Positions 11,006 to 22,200 of a stretch of 64,000 nucleotides of DNA are shown in pieces. A program made the translations under genes and the position numbers. The notes under the pieces were generated by a model that saw only the letters and a program-made list of their open reading frames with translations, ran no database searches and was not told the DNA's origin. This DNA is from Plasmodium brasilianum (Eukaryota > Apicomplexa > Aconoidasida > Haemosporida > Plasmodiidae). The stretch covers positions 690,501-754,500 of the forward strand of contig NC_090125.1 of assembly GCF_023973825.1 (NCBI RefSeq). The letters are read 5' to 3'. Every line of letters begins with the position of its first letter. Position 1 is the stretch's first letter.

Positions 11006-13304
11006 AACCATACACAAAAAAAAAAAAAAAAAAAAATGATGGACGTGGATGTACAGGATTGTACGTGTCTTCTGTATGTACGTAAAATATGGTTAAACTA
11101 TAAGAGCGAAATGTTCTCGTAGTAATACGTAAAATTTTTTTTTTCTTTTTGTTATTTAATCGTAAAGAAAGACATAAAAAAAGAAAAAAAAAAAAAGGCA
11201 CTTTAAAAACTCATTAGGATAACGAGAAAATTTTCTTCCCTTAAGTGAGCAACTAGAGGGCAAAAAACAATACAAGTGTGCTGAGGCTTTATTTTGCTAC
11301 ACTGTACATTATATTACTTTGCAATACATCACATTTGTATGAGTAAATCTCTTTAGCTGTTTTCTAAACTTATGTTTTTTTTTTTTTTTTTTTCTGCATA
11401 TAAAAATATATTTGTTCTGAGGAAATGAAATTTATTCCAGAGTTTTCACATACCTATGGCATATGTCCATATAATACATATATATATAGTCATATGCACA
11501 GGTTTTTAATTTTTTTTTTTTTTTCGTGCATGTTTTTACCCTACAAGTTTTTGATTATACTTAAACTTTTTTTTAAACAAAAAAAGAATAAATTAACTAC
11601 TTCAATAAACAATTAAACAAATTTATACAATATTTTACGTTACAACATTTGGACACTTTTCCCTAATATAACCACTTCAACCTTTAAAAGTTTTTATAAT
11701 AATTTTTTTTTATTTCTATGGTAATAAATATATGAACAAGGAAAAAAAATTACTGCCATAAGTGTTTTTTTCTCCTAAATATAATTTAACAGTTTTTGCA
11801 TGAACAAAAGAACATGCATATGAAAAGTAATATGCTTTCATTCATATTGTTATAGATTTAAAAGAAATTACAGATGTTCCATATATTACTTTATTGATCT
11901 ATTGCAGTGATTTTTAGTTTCTTATTTGTAACAAAACTTTGCTTTGTATTTAAATAAGAATATTGGTTAATAAAATTATAATTATTTTAAAATAAAATAC
12001 AGCTGATGGTACCTTATTCCTATACGTGTTTTACATCTAATAAAACGCAGTAAACTATATGTATAATGTTACTTAATCTGATGTCAAGGGGGAAAAAATT
12101 AGGTTACCCCTTATTATACATACATTACGCAAATATATATGCAAATGCATATACTAATACATATATACAAATGCATATAATAAATATATATACAAATGTA
12201 TATACAAATAATTATACAAATATATGTACATATATAAATGTATAACTACCTTTGCTAAACTCTTATGTAACATACAATGTTACTATACAACTTTAACTAT
12301 GAGAAAGACACAGGGGAAGAATTTTTGTGAAAAAAATTTACTTTTATACTAAATAGAATTTCTTAGCACAATAAAATGTTCATTGTACGCGTATATACAT
12401 ATACGGATAATATTATATATACATATATATGACCAATTATTCTGAGAAAAGGCAATTGGCTATAATATAAACTAGTAATAACAGAAATGTTCGACCCGTC
12501 AAGTATATATAGTAATTTTTTTTTTTTTTTTTTTAGAACATTATTGAATTTATAATTGCTTGAAAAATTTTGACCAAGTACAACATAGTTTTTGTGTATG
12601 AATTTGTAGTAAAACTTTTTGTTTATAAAAAATGACTGCTACTTTTAAACTGATTCAAAAAAAAAATAATAATATAACATGTGTAAATTATATCATTTAT
12701 ATATATATTTACATATATATTTATATTTGGGAGAGGAAATTATATCATTGCTTAATGATTAACGATGCAACAGATTTTTTTTTTTTTTTTAAATTCCTTC
12801 TGCGCACGTACCATAATTACGACGGCGACTTCGCAAGCTTAAGCCCGTCAGGAAGGATTTCAAAACAATAAAAATGCTATATGTATATAATATATATATA
12901 TACATATATACATTATACTTATATTACAATTTTATAAATATATATATATATTACTATAAATAATTAAACATTTTATATATTCAAGATGGTTATACCATTT
13001 ATATTTTTTAAGCTCTTATTTTCAAATTTTTTTTTTTTTTTTGTTTTTCGTTTTGCTTGTAAAGCTTTTGCAAACTCTTGCGAAAAAACGCAAAACAGTG
13101 ATTTTTTTTTTTTTTTTTTCGAATGAGATGAATTTTTTTTTTTTAAAACTGGCAATTATATATTTTAATTTATTTTGTTTTATTTTTTATTATTTTGCCA
13201 TATTTTCTTTATTTGCTTTATCTTAGTTATAACTTTTTATTTCCCTTTTTCTTTGACCATTTCTCACATTGGTTAAATATTTATAATACCTTCCTTAATT
13301 CATC
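11006..13304. other. Intergenic spacer between ROM6 and TRX2
   Basis: 2.3 kb of AT-rich DNA with poly-A at 11018-11036, poly-T runs, and short (TA)n tracts near 12150-12240, 12700 and 12880-12950. No supported gene. A GC-richer segment at 12791-12860 is described separately. The last 150 bp before TRX2 are T-rich, typical of Plasmodium 5' flanks. Confidence 0.6.
12791..12860. ncRNA. Candidate structured RNA or leader element (unclassified)
   Basis: A 70-bp GC-richer island sits in very AT-rich spacer, about 450 bp upstream of TRX2. The ends (aaattccttctg at 12791-12802 and caggaaggattt at 12849-12860) can form a 12-position stem with two G-U pairs and one mismatch. Inside are acgta-ccataat-tacg, a 7-nt loop, and gacgg...ccgtc enclosing gcg-actt-cgc. 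The nested hairpins resemble a multi-branched RNA. It is not a tRNA: there is no T-loop consensus and no U33-like loop. It could be an ncRNA, part of the TRX2 5' UTR, or an unrecognised exon, since one frame is open. Strand is unknown. Confidence 0.25.
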
Positions 13305-14528
13305 ATGAAGCACATAGTACTGTTAAGTTTCTTTATTATAAGTTTTTTTTGTTTAAGCAATGTTAAATGTACGAAAGATCTACTAACGCCTCAGGGAGAA
13401 GCAGTTAGTCCTTTAACCCCTCTGAACAAGTTTGATAAGTACTTTTTACGCATGTATAATAAATCGAAAAGATTACAGCAAAATGAATCGACTTTTATAA
13501 ATGTAAGCATAGAAAAACACACCTTATATTAATGTTTAAGTATTCTTAATATGTTACTTTGAACATTTCTACACAACTTATAAAATTTATTATTTATAAC
13601 CATTTTTTATACCACCTTATTTTTTTAATGTTTTTTGCTTACACATAAACATTTATGAGTTTTCTCAGTTATTCTTTATAATTAAAAGACTGGTGTAGAT
13701 ATGTAGAATCGCTGTAACTAAAAATGTACTTATTTACATGTGTATATAAATAAATATATGTATATATATATATTTGCTTCTATTCAGGGTATTAACATGA
13801 AAAGTACAGTATTTGTTTTGTACTTCTTTGCAAAATGGTAATATAAAATAGTGTGTGTGTGTGTGTGTGTGTCTTACATTTTCTATGTTATTTTGTCATG
13901 TTACATTTTATACTGTTACACATTGCACGAGAGTGTATAGAAAATATAAGACATTTATTTCACCGTTGGCACTCTGCTCATTTTTGTGTAGTTAGCTACA
14001 TATGTGACATATTTATTATTTCCTTTTTTATTTATTTTTTTTTTTTAACCCCGTAGGTGTCACGCTTGTAAAATGCAAGGAGGTGAAATGGTATTATTAC
14101 AAAAAAGAAGAAAAGAAAAATTACAAAAAAGTCTATTCAGTTGATATAAAGAGAAGAAAATTACATACATACGTACATATATTTATATATATATGTGTGC
14201 TTGGGTAAAAGCCCATATCTGTGCAAACGTATATGCTTTCATATATATATAAGTGTACGCGTCAATATGTGTTTCCCTGTAAGCAAAAGTCGAAAACGAA
14301 ACATGTACATATTTTTTTTTTTCGTAACAGGAAAAACTTGAAAAGTATTACGGTAAACGCATATATGTGGTGAAGATTGACATTGATCAGAATGATTCGA
14401 TGGCAAGAAAATTTTCAATAAAATCCTTACCAACAATAGTTGTAATGAAAAATAAAAGTGTATTAGCAAGGAAAGAACATTACGTTACTAGTAATGACTT
14501 AATTACTTTAATTAGAAAGCATTTGTAA
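13305..14528 (+). CDS. TRX2: Thioredoxin 2 (PTEX component), four exons, apparent frameshift in exon 2
   Basis: Thioredoxin 2 is a secreted redox protein of the PTEX translocon in the parasitophorous vacuole. Exon 1 (13305-13502) encodes a signal peptide (VLLSFFIISFFCLSNVKC) and an N-terminal extension. Exon 2 (13788-13838) holds the core strand TVFVLYFFAKW. Exon 3 (14057-14090) completes the active site WCHACKMQGGEM. Exon 4 (14331-14528) encodes KIDIDQNDSMARKFSIKSLP, with the cis-proline Pro after SL, and ends ITLIRKHL. Exons 3 and 4 join in frame and WCHAC forms across intron 2. Exon 1 enters exon 2 out of phase by one base: the frame leading to TVFVLYFF meets TGA at 13798, inside catgaaaaagtac. 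One base fewer in the A5 run would give a continuous protein of about 159 residues. This may be an assembly error or may mean an unseen splice variant. Identity also rests on the neighbouring ROM6. Confidence 0.85.
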
Positions 14529-14592
14529 AGATCCTTCTTCTTCACTAAACTTTATTTTATTTTATTTATTTTTTTATCTCTTTTTTCTCATA

Positions 14593-17486
14593 TTAATCAT
14601 TGTTATCTGCCTGTAGCTTCATAACTTTAAACAGAATCTTGCTCTTTTTCTCATTTTCTTTTTTTTCGCGCTTTACTTTGCTGATTATGTTATTTCTATC
14701 TTCTTCGCTCAATTCGTTGTGACAAATGCAACAGGTCTATATAGTCAAAGAAAGGAATTAATTTATACACACTTACATTTATACATATATATATACACAT
14801 GCACATTCTAATATTTGTGTATGTACTCTGTATATATATATTATTTGTGCCCATGCAGAATCATATGTATAGCTTTTTAAAAAATGTACACGTCGTGCCT
14901 TTTTTTTTTCTTTCACTAAAATTAATTACTATTTTTTTTTTTTTTTTTTTTTTAAATTATTTTTTAAATATATTCATTGATTTAAGCTTTTTTAAATGAT
15001 TATATGAATTTATGTTTTCATTTTTCTTTTCATTCAACCCTTTTTAAAAATTATTAGTGCTAAACATAAAATTAAATATACATTAAAGTTGCACGCGAAC
15101 ATGAATATATATATATATATATATACATATGTGGGGGTATAAACATATGTGCGCCCGGAAAAGACCCATATTTTTTGTTTTTCTGCTTTCAGTACCTTTC
15201 TACATTCCCTTCTTATTACAGTTTCGTATACACACATTAAGTGAAAAACATGATCTTAAAAAAAAAAAAAATAATAATAATAAAAATAAACGAAACAATC
15301 AAAACATGCAAAACAAGTAAAATCAAAATAATTATAACCAAGTGTTTAAGTCTAAGAATAAAATTAATTACCACAACTTAGCTTATAAAAGGTAGGTGGG
15401 AAATTTCCATGTAATGATTCTGTATTTGGCATTAAGCACTGGGGAAAGGATGTAAAATTGTTCATATGGTTATATATAAAAAGGGAACTTAAATATCTAG
15501 GTACAATCATCTTATACCCACTACAAGCAAACATATTTCAATGTACATATACGTTAATTACGGGTATGTGCATGTATGTACATGCATACGTGTACATTCC
15601 TATATATATATGTGCATCAATATATATTGCTGTTATAATAAACATTAGTAGGTGACTTACCAACTGACACTCTTCAGTACTTGACGCGCATATATTTGGT
15701 GATGTCTTTGAACTTTTATGTTCTTTTTGACTATTCGATTTATATGTACACTCAAAATTGGTTTCTCTGTTTCGAAAATTTTCTAACGCTTTTTTCCGCT
15801 TTGTGAATAAGCAGAAAAACGAAGATGTTTTCATACTCACAAATGCATTGCACTGATGAGGTATATACATGCCCACCCGCTTACACACACAGACACACAT
15901 ATATATATATATATATATGTGAACTCATAGATACATGCACAATATATACAAACATATTTACTCTCAGTTGTGCTCTTTTTTTTTCAATTTTACGCTTTCA
16001 ACGAAATTTTTGTCAAATCCAGAATGATTTACTGGTACACTGTTTTTACTACTTGTGTCTTGTTCTACTTCGCTAGGGAGCATATCTTCTTCAATATCTA
16101 CAAATATATACATAAAAAAGAAAAAAAAAAAAAAATTAATGCAAGTTGAAAATGTAATATGCTTATCATTGCTCACAAATGATAAGAAACGTTTCAAAAT
16201 AAACGAAAAATTGCTTAGTAAAAAGGAATGACAATTTACTTTTTTTCACTGAAATGTCTCTTGTTATTATCTTAACAGACAAGGGGAAAAAATAAGGAAA
16301 AATAAAATTAAAAAGGAAAATGTATTTAGGTGTGCAGAGGATATGTGAAATTTATGTTAAATGAACTTTTTTTTGTATTCTTTTTTTCTTTTTTTTTTTT
16401 TCGTACAAAAATACAATCCATATATGTATGTGTATACACTTCAAATAATGTAGCTTTTAAAAGTGATAAAAATATTTAAGGCATTGTTTATCACCTTATT
16501 TTCTGAATGTTTCTCGTTTAATGATAACTTATAGGAACTCAAGACAGAATCGGAAAAGTTCCTTTCTTTATTTAATTCCTCATCTATTTTATTCGGGGTT
16601 GAAAATAAATTTAGCTCTGAGTTTTTGTTTAACGCCTTAAAACCAGGTACATTAATTAACTTGAAGAAAAGAAAGGAGGGTTTCATTTTACAGAGGCACA
16701 TTGACCATACACACAAGCACACACGTATATAAACCCAAAGAAATATGCATATATATATATGCCCACAGGCATACGCATAAACATGTACATCAATTTGTGT
16801 ATGACTCTTTTTCTTACGGTTCTCTTCCTCGAAGACGTTTTCTTTTTATACGCTTTTACCCTATACGAATGTCAAAATTTTGGTGTCACTTTTTTCTGAG
16901 TTGTCCCTTAAAAATGGGGGGAGGTATAACTCCCTTTTGTGAAATTTCACTTGTCTTTTTTTTCTTTTTTTATTCCATCATTTTTTGTTACTCGTATTCA
17001 CTGTTTTCGAATAAATGGCCTTTCGTTTGATCTGTTGTGCCTAGATTATTTATTTTATTTTGCAGTACATATATATATGTGGGTGTATATATATACACGT
17101 GTGACGGTATAGCAGGAAAAAGTAATACAACATGAATGCAGATAAATCAAAATATATCACGTTACACACAACTTTCTGTATTACTCGTAATGAACTCTTT
17201 AATATTTAGAGTTGTTGTCCCTTGTACTTCTAGAATAGCACATAACATCCTAATAATTTTGTCTTTATATTCAATAATTTCAAATGCTTCTCTTTTAAAT
17301 TTTTCCAACTTTAGGTCCGAATAATTACTATTTTTCCTAGACATAAAAAAAAAAAAAAAAAAAAAAAACAGAAAAGAAAAGATGAATAAAAATAAATGAA
17401 ATTATAACACACACTGAACATATACTTTCTTAGAATTTAACAGGACACAAATAAACGTACTTCCGAAAATTTTCCCCCTGTTCCAT
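14593..17486 (-). CDS. RING-finger protein, ten exons (probable E3 ubiquitin ligase)
   Basis: Proposed exons, in coding order: 17461-17486, 17166-17336, 16818-16860, 16495-16659, 16240-16270, 15994-16097, 15661-15798, 15372-15438, 15196-15254, 14593-14736. Every border is GT/AG, all phases match, and they sum to 948 nt (315 residues). The first exon starts MEQGENFR. The middle is Ser/Asn/Lys-rich with no recognised fold. Splicing builds a complete RING near the C-terminus: C224-x2-C227, then C248-D-H250-x2-H253-x2-C256, then C270-x2-C273. The tail is basic and helical (EKKSKILFKVMKLQADNND). RING proteins recruit E2 enzymes to ubiquitylate substrates; that activity is inferred. Least certain are the start of exon 7 (an upstream acceptor at ctcatcag would also stay in frame) and the 31- and 43-nt exons. 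The 3' end is 64 bp from the TRX2 stop. Confidence 0.65.
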
Positions 17487-19290
17487 CTTCCTTTACGTAA
17501 AAGAAAAAACCTACTATTCTGTTTTTTCTCTACTGCTCACTTTGATACTTCTTCGCGTCTCTACTGATTTACTTCTACGACTTTTTTGATTTATTTTGAC
17601 CTTAAACACATTATAGGTTGTGTACTATGGTTGAACTTATGAAAGGTATTTTTCCTTATGGTAGAGAACAAAAAAAGATTTATGTTCTTGCATGTACACA
17701 CATAAATATACGCACAAACGAGTCTACTTTTAACAAAAGTGTACCCATTTGAACGAATTAATACATGTCCTTGTAATTTGATATGAAGTATCAACAACAG
17801 CTTGTCTATTATTTTTGAATATTAACAAGGAAACAAAAGCAAGTAAAATAATTGAATTAACAAAAAGTGTAATTTCTTGCACACACTTAAAAGTTCATAA
17901 CATGCAATACACATCACTCATGACATGGAATGTACAACTTGTCACATGCAACATACTTTTCATAAAACTTTGTACATAGAATGTTCCTGAGACTAACTAA
18001 AACGAAGCATTTTACTCTTGAGAAGTCCCATGTTATGTTACTTAAAAAAAAAAAAAAAAAAAATATTCACAGTGGAATACCGCAACTGCTTCAGCCCATG
18101 TGCTAATAACGTGTTTATGCTTATGTATATATATATATATATATAAGAGTAACAACCTAATAAAATTTTACTCTTCATTTCACTTAAAAAAAGAAAAACA
18201 TGTATAGGAATTGGTACAGGTGTATGTACAAGAGAAATAGTAACCACTGCCCATCCGTTAGTAACAACTATCTAATTATTGTTAATTAGTTAAAATTAAT
18301 AAATACGTATTTTAAAATCCTACAAAAAAAAAATAAAAATACTCAAACAAATGCTACATAGATATAAGCACATAACTTATGCATGCGTATTCCTCATATT
18401 TTAATAAAAATTATAAAAAAAAAAAAATTCTTAATTTTTTTTTAAAATGCAAAGAGTTTTATACGTTTTTTCTTTAAAAGTTGTTCTCTTTTAAAATATG
18501 GCAAAAGCAAAACACAAAAAAAGAAAAATATAAAACTCAAATGGCAAAAAAAAAAAAAAAAAATTAAGGGAAAATAAGAAGTAAAAGGAGAATAAGATGT
18601 AAAAATACGAAGTATAAATGAAAAGTAAAAATGAAAAGCACAAATAAAAAGCAAAAATAAAAAGCAAAAGTACGAAGTAAAGGAAAAGAAAAATAAAAGG
18701 CAAAGGAAAGGTAAAATGAAAAGACTATATAGCAGGTCAATTAATTTTTAATTACAAATTCAAATGTATTAATTATTTTAAATAAACTAATTCATAAGCT
18801 TGTAACTTTTCAAATATAGAAAAAAAAAAAAAAAAGAGAAAAAATGATGTACATATTAAGAGGGTATACGAGTAAAAAGGAATATCCGTATAAAGTAAAT
18901 AAGTACATATGCATATGTGATTGACTTAAAAAAAATAAAAAAAAAGGGAAGGAATAAAAAAAGGAAATGTACCTTAAAATAACATATACATTTATTATTA
19001 TTACGCAATTATGATGTCGTAAAATTATGAAGTCATAAGGTATATAAAATTAATGAACTAAGAAAAAATGAGATAAAATTAATGCGATAACAGATAAATT
19101 AACACATAAAAATAAGGTGTCATATAATTTAACTAACACAAGATATAATGTGTTAAAAAAAAAAGAAAAAGAAAAGAAAGAAATTGTGCAAACATCATGA
19201 ATAAAAAAAAAAAAAAAAAAAGAACATTTCTAATGGAATTGTGTAAAAGGGCGAAATCTGCTCCTACGATTAACCCCATTCAATATGCGT
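17487..19290. other. Intergenic spacer, A-rich on the + strand
   Basis: 5' flank of the RING gene and 3' flank of the next minus-strand gene. It has poly-A at 18042-18063, (TA)n at 18128-18144, and an A/G-rich imperfect repeat (aaaaagcaaaa-like) at 18590-18720 that is open in several reverse frames but is plainly low complexity. No gene seen. Confidence 0.6.
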
Positions 19291-22200
19291 CTATCCTACA
19301 AAATTTGACGAAATTATATTCTCGCTGGACGTGCTATTTTGCGTTTTTATACTTCCTTCTCCAACAACATTAATATCAAAATCGTTGTCTTTGCTGTTAC
19401 TAACTGCAGATGTATTGTTGCTGCTATTGCTATTACTATTGTTATTATTAACATCCTCTTTTTCGCTTAAGTCATAATCCCAAACAAAGCAATTACTATC
19501 AATAGCGTTACCATTAGAACTACCACCGCCAATAACGCCACAAGAATTATTCCGAAGCTGTTCATTATTTAATAAATAACTGGAAAAGCAGTTATCATCA
19601 TTTTGCTTAAAATCATCATTATACGTAATGTTATCTTCAGCACTGTTATACTGTGGCAATAAATTTTCCCTGCATCCATTGTTGTTAGAAAACGAATCAT
19701 TATAGTGACTGTTGCTATTCATCGCATCTACAAACATTTGATTATTTTCATGAGAATGATCATCATGTCTATTCTCATAATTATCGTCACCATAAATGTT
19801 TATATTTTTTACGTTAAATGAGTTTACTCCAAAGTTATGTACATCGTTATCCTTATAATATTCATCATGGCTGTCCATATGTTCTATCGTATCTGCACCT
19901 GTATCATTTTCGTTATCATACTCACACATATTGTCACTAAAATTGGCACTGATATAGCTACTGATATAGCCGCTGATATTGCCACTAACGTTACCACTAA
20001 CATTACCACTAATATTACCACTAACATTACCACTAATATTACCACTAACATTACCACTAATATTACCACTAACATTACCACTAATATTACCACTAATATT
20101 ACCATTAATGTTGCTGTTAATATTATCGCTAACATGACCATCGTTTTCTTCATTAAAACAGCTAAGAGGTGTATCGGTTTTCATATCCTCCTCATCTTCT
20201 AGCCCTTTATTTTTCCCCTCTTCTTCATGAAACATTAACTCCTCCACATAATTGATCCATTCCATAACAGAGGTAAATTTTTTGTTATCATAATTTAATT
20301 CATGTTTTCCTTTATTACACCAAGCATGAAAAACCTTCTTATAATTGTCTTTTTTAAAATTATAAATAACTTCATCTTTTTGTATATTGGTCTTTTTCGT
20401 TCTTTGGGTATTCATATCTAAGGAAAAATCGTTACCATGCTTACCATTATCATTACTACTACTTTCTGTACAATCGCTTCTATTTTCTAACTCATCTAGT
20501 GATTCAAAAAAAGAACCTAACATATCAAACTCTGAAAATATATCATTTCTATATGGAGAGGAAACCAAATAATTCGAGTTCACTTTCTCAATATTTTCCG
20601 CATTATAATTTGATTCAAAAAGGGGGGATGTTGGTGTAAGAGGAGTATTAGGTGATTTTATGGGACTATTAGAATACATCTGTTGATTAGGAGATAATAC
20701 CAACTCGTTCACATCTGTTAAATGTAAACATGATGCATGTAGTGAGCTCGTTGGAGGGGATTGAGAAAATTTCATATTTTCTGGTGTATTCATTAGTCTA
20801 ATGTCGCATGCCTCCTCAAAATCGGGGTCATTCAACTGATTAGTATAATTCTTAGGCGTGCTACTTTTGTTACTGCTGCTACTACTACTGCCACTGCTAC
20901 TGCTGCTACTTCCACTATTACTACCACCGCTGGCACTGCCACTACTGCACACATTAATAGAACGCGGCGAGTGAGAAGAAAACGAATTTGGGTGACTCAT
21001 TTCTGGAAGCAATGGCAATTTTAACGGCTGATTAACACAATTTGACGATGTATGTATAATTATTTGATTTATGTCTAAAAAGGGAGTTTCCTTATTTAAT
21101 ACTGTGTTTACTTCTACACTGGACTCTTCCTCTTCATTTTCCACATTGCCCTTCTCTTGTCTCACAATAAAATTTTCCGCATTCATTAACTTCCTTTCTT
21201 TTGTATCTCCATATAAAAAAGTATCTGTGCCTTCGTTTTTTTCTTTATTCAAACATTCCTTCATGTTCTCATTTTTTTCTAAAAATTCAATTTCCCTTAT
21301 TAATTTGTAATAATTTTCGTGCTCGTTCTTCTGAATACTCATATTATTGTTCCCCTGTTTATTTTCCTTATCCACACAATTTTGACCCTCATTCGTAATG
21401 CCATTTTGACCCTCATGCGTACTGCCATTTTGTCTCTCATTCGTATTGCCATTTTGTCTCTCATTCGTATTGCCATTTTGGTCCCCATTCGTACTGCCAT
21501 TTTGGTTTTCATTCTTACTATCATTTTGATCCCCATTCGTACTGCCATTTTGGCTCTCATTCTTACTACCATTTTGATCCCCATTCTTAGTATCATTTTC
21601 GTTTTCATTGTCATTACTATTGTTGCTACTGCTACTTTTATTCTCCTTATTGTTCTTATCTCCATCATTATTTTTGTCCCCATTTCCTCTCTCCCCATTA
21701 CCTCTGTCTCCATTACCTCTATCCCCACTTCCTCTGCCTCCACTCCCCTGTCCTCCATTGTTTTCATCATTGTTATCGCCACTACTACTATTACTTCTGT
21801 TATTACAATTCCTACCACCGCTGCTACTATGCCTGTTACTATTTTCACTATTGTTATAACTTCCATTACCGTTATTCTCACATTCGCTACTTTCTCTTTG
21901 ATTTCCGTTCTCATTGTTACAGTTACTATCATTATTTGTGTAGTTACTTCCACTGAAGTGTCTCCAATTATTTCCACTTAACCTACAAATACAATCCCTT
22001 GTAGTTATTTTCTTCCCATTACCATAATATGCATCATCAAAATTAATATGATCCTTAACATGTTCTAATATGTTGTCGCTTCTCTTGTTAATATATTTAT
22101 TCCCACGCCTCCTTATTTCCTCTTTCTCACCATTTGTATAAAAAGGAGTGACTTTTCTTTTATTTGTAATACGGTCAGTGCATTCTCCCATTAAAATAAA

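Noticed and set aside
12430..12520. ccaatt...aattgg hairpin with gttcgacccgtc, tRNA-like at first sight
   Set aside because: No acceptor stem, no D-arm and no proper T-loop; I could not fold a cloverleaf.
12632..12871. 79-codon frame covering the GC-rich island upstream of TRX2
   Set aside because: Contains YIYIYIYI and FFFFF runs from microsatellites; the island is better described as a possible RNA or leader element.
17336..17344. ATG at 17344 as start of the RING gene
   Set aside because: It follows a 24-base T tract and is part of atgtctag, a strong 3' splice site. An upstream exon (17461-17486, MEQGENFR) joins in phase.
21319..21981. 220-codon plus-strand frame rich in Ile/Leu/Thr, and a second reverse frame of similar length
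   Set aside because: Shadows of the Asn/Gly/Ser-rich repeat region of the minus-strand gene; composition is the complement of that repeat.
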